Assembly (NCBI RefSeq): GCF_017614965.1
Contig: NZ_WVUG01000043.1
Coordinates: 1-41,127, forward strand
DNA from: Streptomyces griseorubiginosus
GTDB lineage: Bacteria; Actinomycetota; Actinomycetes; Streptomycetales; Streptomycetaceae
Direction of reading: 5' to 3'
DNA length: 41,127 bases
Shown here: positions 40,778 to 41,127 of the stretch, piece by piece
Position numbering within the stretch: the stretch's first letter is position 1
Layout of the letters: every line of letters begins with the position of its first letter
Translations under genes and position numbers: made by a program
The notes under the pieces: generated by a model
The model's database searches: none
Seen by the model: the letters and a program-made list of their open reading frames with translations, nothing else
Told to the model about the DNA's origin: nothing

Positions 40778-41082
40778 GAGGGTCCCCCTTCACAGGGCGG
40801 GTGGTGCGGGGGACGGTAGCTGACGGAGCGTCAGATGGCCATGCCGTTGGTTGCCGCGATGAGCGAGGGCGTGTCGCGGCCCACTGCATGGGCCACGACA
40901 CGCCCTGGGTGACGCTCCAATGCGCACCCGGCACGTCCCGATACCGGACGCGTTGTGACTCCGCTCCCGAGGAGCTTCCGGCCGACCGAAGCCGGACCGC
41001 GGGCCAGCCCGGCCCGGCAGGGCACGAGGCCCGCCTGTGCAGCGAACGATCGAGGGGGGCGTCACGCCATACTGAGGGTGTT
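40778..41082. other. 305-base gap between the LLM gene and ftsY, with a long hairpin
   Basis: No supported gene. The main feature is a hairpin at 40866-40906: AGGGCGTGTCG and CGACACGCCCT pair over 11 bases, then after one mismatch GGCCCA and TGGGCC, with a five-base loop. There is no T-tract on either side. A -10-like CATACT (41068-41073) and GAGGG (41074-41079) precede the ftsY ATG, giving a plausible promoter and ribosome site. Confidence 0.65.
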
Positions 41083-41127
41083 ATGGAAACCGTCATCCTT
41101 GCTGTAGTCATCGCCGTGGTCGTGCTC
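41083..41127 (+). CDS. ftsY: Signal recognition particle receptor FtsY (first 15 codons)
   Basis: The window ends after METVILAVVIAVVVL, a single hydrophobic N-terminal helix. Streptomyces FtsY begins with such a membrane segment and lies shortly after smc in this neighbourhood. FtsY is the SRP receptor GTPase at the membrane; its NG domain is outside the window. The start is ATG at 41083 with GAGGG close upstream. The identification rests on 15 residues plus position. Confidence 0.75.
   Translation, partial: METVILAVVIAVVVL

Noticed and set aside
40866..40906. tRNA or SRP RNA at the hairpin
   Set aside because: No cloverleaf, no TPsiC-like box and no SRP apical loop signature; it is one simple stem-loop.
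40831..41025. Short minus-strand frames upstream of ftsY
   Set aside because: They run through the 40866-40906 hairpin, with no start signals or family character.

Overview
The window is a high-GC actinobacterial chromosome segment, almost certainly from a Streptomyces. Third codon positions are nearly all G or C, GTG starts are frequent, and the gene order (ndgR, leuC, leuD, hupS, cofC, plsC, gpsA, ddlA, thiL, thiD, rpmB, fakA-like, recG, rsmD, coaD, yceD, rpmF, rnc, mutM, acyP, smc, glcP, ftsY) matches, from memory, the SCO5552-SCO5580 neighbourhood of S. coelicolor. No rRNA, tRNA, CRISPR array, insertion sequence or prophage was recognised.

Layout. Positions 1-3.1 kb hold the IclR-type regulator NdgR, divergent from its likely target leuCD (leucine biosynthesis), closed by a strong terminator. 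Positions 3.2-8.4 kb hold a small helical protein, the nucleoid protein HupS with a histone-H1-like tail, a leftward cofC operon (coenzyme F420), and a rightward plsC-gpsA pair (phospholipid synthesis) followed by ddlA (cell wall). Positions 8.4-11.1 kb hold a lipoprotein and a stand-alone Lrp ligand-binding domain, then thiL-thiD (thiamine). Positions 11.1-15.4 kb hold an accessory pair, a large AfsR/SARP-type regulator followed by an FAD monooxygenase, sitting between thiD and rpmB. Positions 15.5-22.6 kb hold rpmB, a FakA-like kinase subunit, and a translationally coupled Hsp90-like/TPR gene pair.

Positions 22.7-27.1 kb hold recG-rsmD-coaD. RecG is split inside its Walker A P-loop (GSGK|T) by a complete 338-residue intein. 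The intein starts with Ala and carries the Trp/Cys/Thr residues that define class 3 inteins, plus two LAGLIDADG-type endonuclease motifs. I consider this the most exciting feature of the window. Positions 27.2-31.0 kb hold a DivIVA-like coiled-coil protein with a Gln/Tyr-rich tail and a yceD-rpmF-rnc-mutM operon (ribosome/RNA/DNA-repair genes). Positions 31-33.2 kb hold a probable redox-sensing HxlR regulator divergent from a flavoprotein, with a palindromic operator between them, and a membrane-anchored CAP/SCP protein. Positions 33.4-41.1 kb hold acyP, a small coiled-coil protein, smc (with a Streptomyces-type dispersed repeat read in frame in its hinge), the glucose permease glcP, a luciferase-like oxidoreductase and the first 15 codons of ftsY.

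Most of the region is vegetative core machinery. The accessory candidates are the RecG intein, the SARP/monooxygenase pair, the Hsp90/TPR pair, the HxlR/flavoprotein pair and the repeat in smc. All family calls come from reading the sequence and remembered family features; no database search was possible.
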